Shown piece by piece: positions 6,300 to 6,421 of a DNA stretch of 6,421 nt (the first letter of the stretch is position 1; every line of letters begins with the position of its first letter). The stretch comes from an uncultured Brachyspira sp. Lineage in GTDB: Bacteria; Cyanobacteriota; Vampirovibrionia; Gastranaerophilales; Gastranaerophilaceae. The translations under genes and the position numbers were made by a program. The notes beneath the pieces were generated by a model, which was given only the letters and a program-made list of their open reading frames with translations, made no database searches and was not told where the DNA came from. The stretch spans positions 1 to 6,421 of the forward strand of contig ONYB01000184.1 of NCBI GenBank assembly GCA_900321895.1, written 5' to 3'.

Positions 6300-6309
6300 G
6301 TGATATAAT
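6281..6309 (+). promoter_or_regulatory. Putative promoter starting inside tRNA-Arg(CCG)
   Basis: TTGACT (6281-6286), lying in the tRNA T-loop, is followed after exactly 17 bases by TATAAT (6304-6309) with the TGn extension (TG 6301-6302). This is close to consensus and matches the lemA promoter in its TGATATAAT word. Transcription would begin near 6316, about 63 bases before tRNA-Arg(CCT). Activity is inferred. Confidence 0.5.
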
Positions 6310-6378
6310 AAAAACGGTTGACAGCCGGTTGTTTGAGAAAATAACCACGGAAATATTTCCGAAATAACAGAACAAAAA
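6300..6378 (+). other. Inter-tRNA spacer with hairpin, palindrome and TTGACA
   Basis: TTGACA (6318-6323) could be a -35 box, but the -10 at the proper distance (ATAACC, 6341-6346) is poor. GGTTGTTT (6327-6334) and AAATAACC (6339-6346) form an 8-bp RNA hairpin with one G-U pair and a GAGA loop. CGGAAATATTTCCG (6348-6361) is a perfect 14-bp palindrome 17 bases before the next tRNA. These could be precursor-processing structures or protein sites; there is no T-run, so they are not terminators. Confidence 0.4.
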
Positions 6379-6421
6379 GGCTTTGTAGCTCAGTAGGATA
6401 GAGCGACGGTTTCCTAAACCG
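6379..6421 (+). tRNA. tRNA-Arg(CCT), 5' part (cut by window end)
   Basis: The 5' half of a tRNA: acceptor strand GGCTTTG (6379-6385), T8 A9, D-stem GCTC/GAGC with loop AGTAGGATA (normal G18 G19, and A20 at 6398), anticodon stem ACGGT paired with ACCG at the edge, and loop TTCCTAA with anticodon CCT (6413-6415), reading AGG. The T-arm and acceptor 3' strand lie beyond the window. Its 5' half is very similar to that of tRNA-Arg(CCG), which suggests a tandem duplication or shared arginine identity. A20 supports arginine identity. Confidence 0.88.

Noticed and set aside
6070..6375. Minus-strand open frame of 101 codons across the lemA end, terminator and tRNA-Arg(CCG)
   Set aside because: It runs antisense through a strong terminator and a complete tRNA and looks like no protein family.
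855..6421. Functional link between argS and the two tRNA-Arg genes in the same window
   Set aside because: They are about 3.6 kb apart, on opposite strands and separated by unrelated genes and a terminator; chance proximity is sufficient.

Overview
The window is a stretch of an AT-rich bacterial chromosome with ordinary bacterial promoters, Shine-Dalgarno sites and intrinsic terminators. Every complete protein gene is a recognisable housekeeping or envelope gene. The organism cannot be fixed from 6.4 kb. The AT-rich composition and the mix of MgtE, an LCP protein with a LytR_C tail, LemA and the short bacterial type of ArgRS fit a gut-type lineage such as Gastranaerophilales (Vampirovibrionia) or a low-GC Bacillota. 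This is an inference only.

Layout, left to right. (1) Positions 1-426, minus strand: the 5' part of a DUF2085 membrane-protein gene that runs off the left edge. It is divergent from a small XRE-type regulator at 501-782. The 74 bp between them hold a perfect 11-bp inverted repeat and a second palindrome touching the regulator's start codon, which look like an autoregulatory control region. (2) A bidirectional terminator at 805-830 is shared by the regulator and by argS, which converges on it from 2588. (3) argS (minus) and mgtE (plus) are divergent across about 64 bp with back-to-back promoters. mgtE looks leaderless. (4) mgtE is followed by an LCP-family cell-wall gene and by lemA. lemA has its own near-consensus promoter and ends at a strong terminator. 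(5) The right end carries tRNA-Arg(CCG), complete, and tRNA-Arg(CCT), cut by the window edge. Both read G-ending arginine codons.

The genes form no single pathway. ArgRS charges the two tRNAs, MgtE imports Mg2+, and the LCP protein probably transfers a glycopolymer to the wall. LemA is a membrane-anchored protein of unclear role. The DUF2085/regulator pair is a separate small unit, visibly richer in A+T.

The most notable signals are in the non-coding parts. tRNA-Arg(CCG) has the nearly universal G19-C56 elbow pair replaced by a compensated A19-U56 pair. The same C56-to-T change completes the TTG of a -35 box exactly 17 bp before a perfect extended -10 box just behind the tRNA, so the 3' half of this tRNA gene may hold the promoter of the next one. 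The regulator/DUF2085 intergenic dyads come next. I found no multi-gene defence or other novel system.
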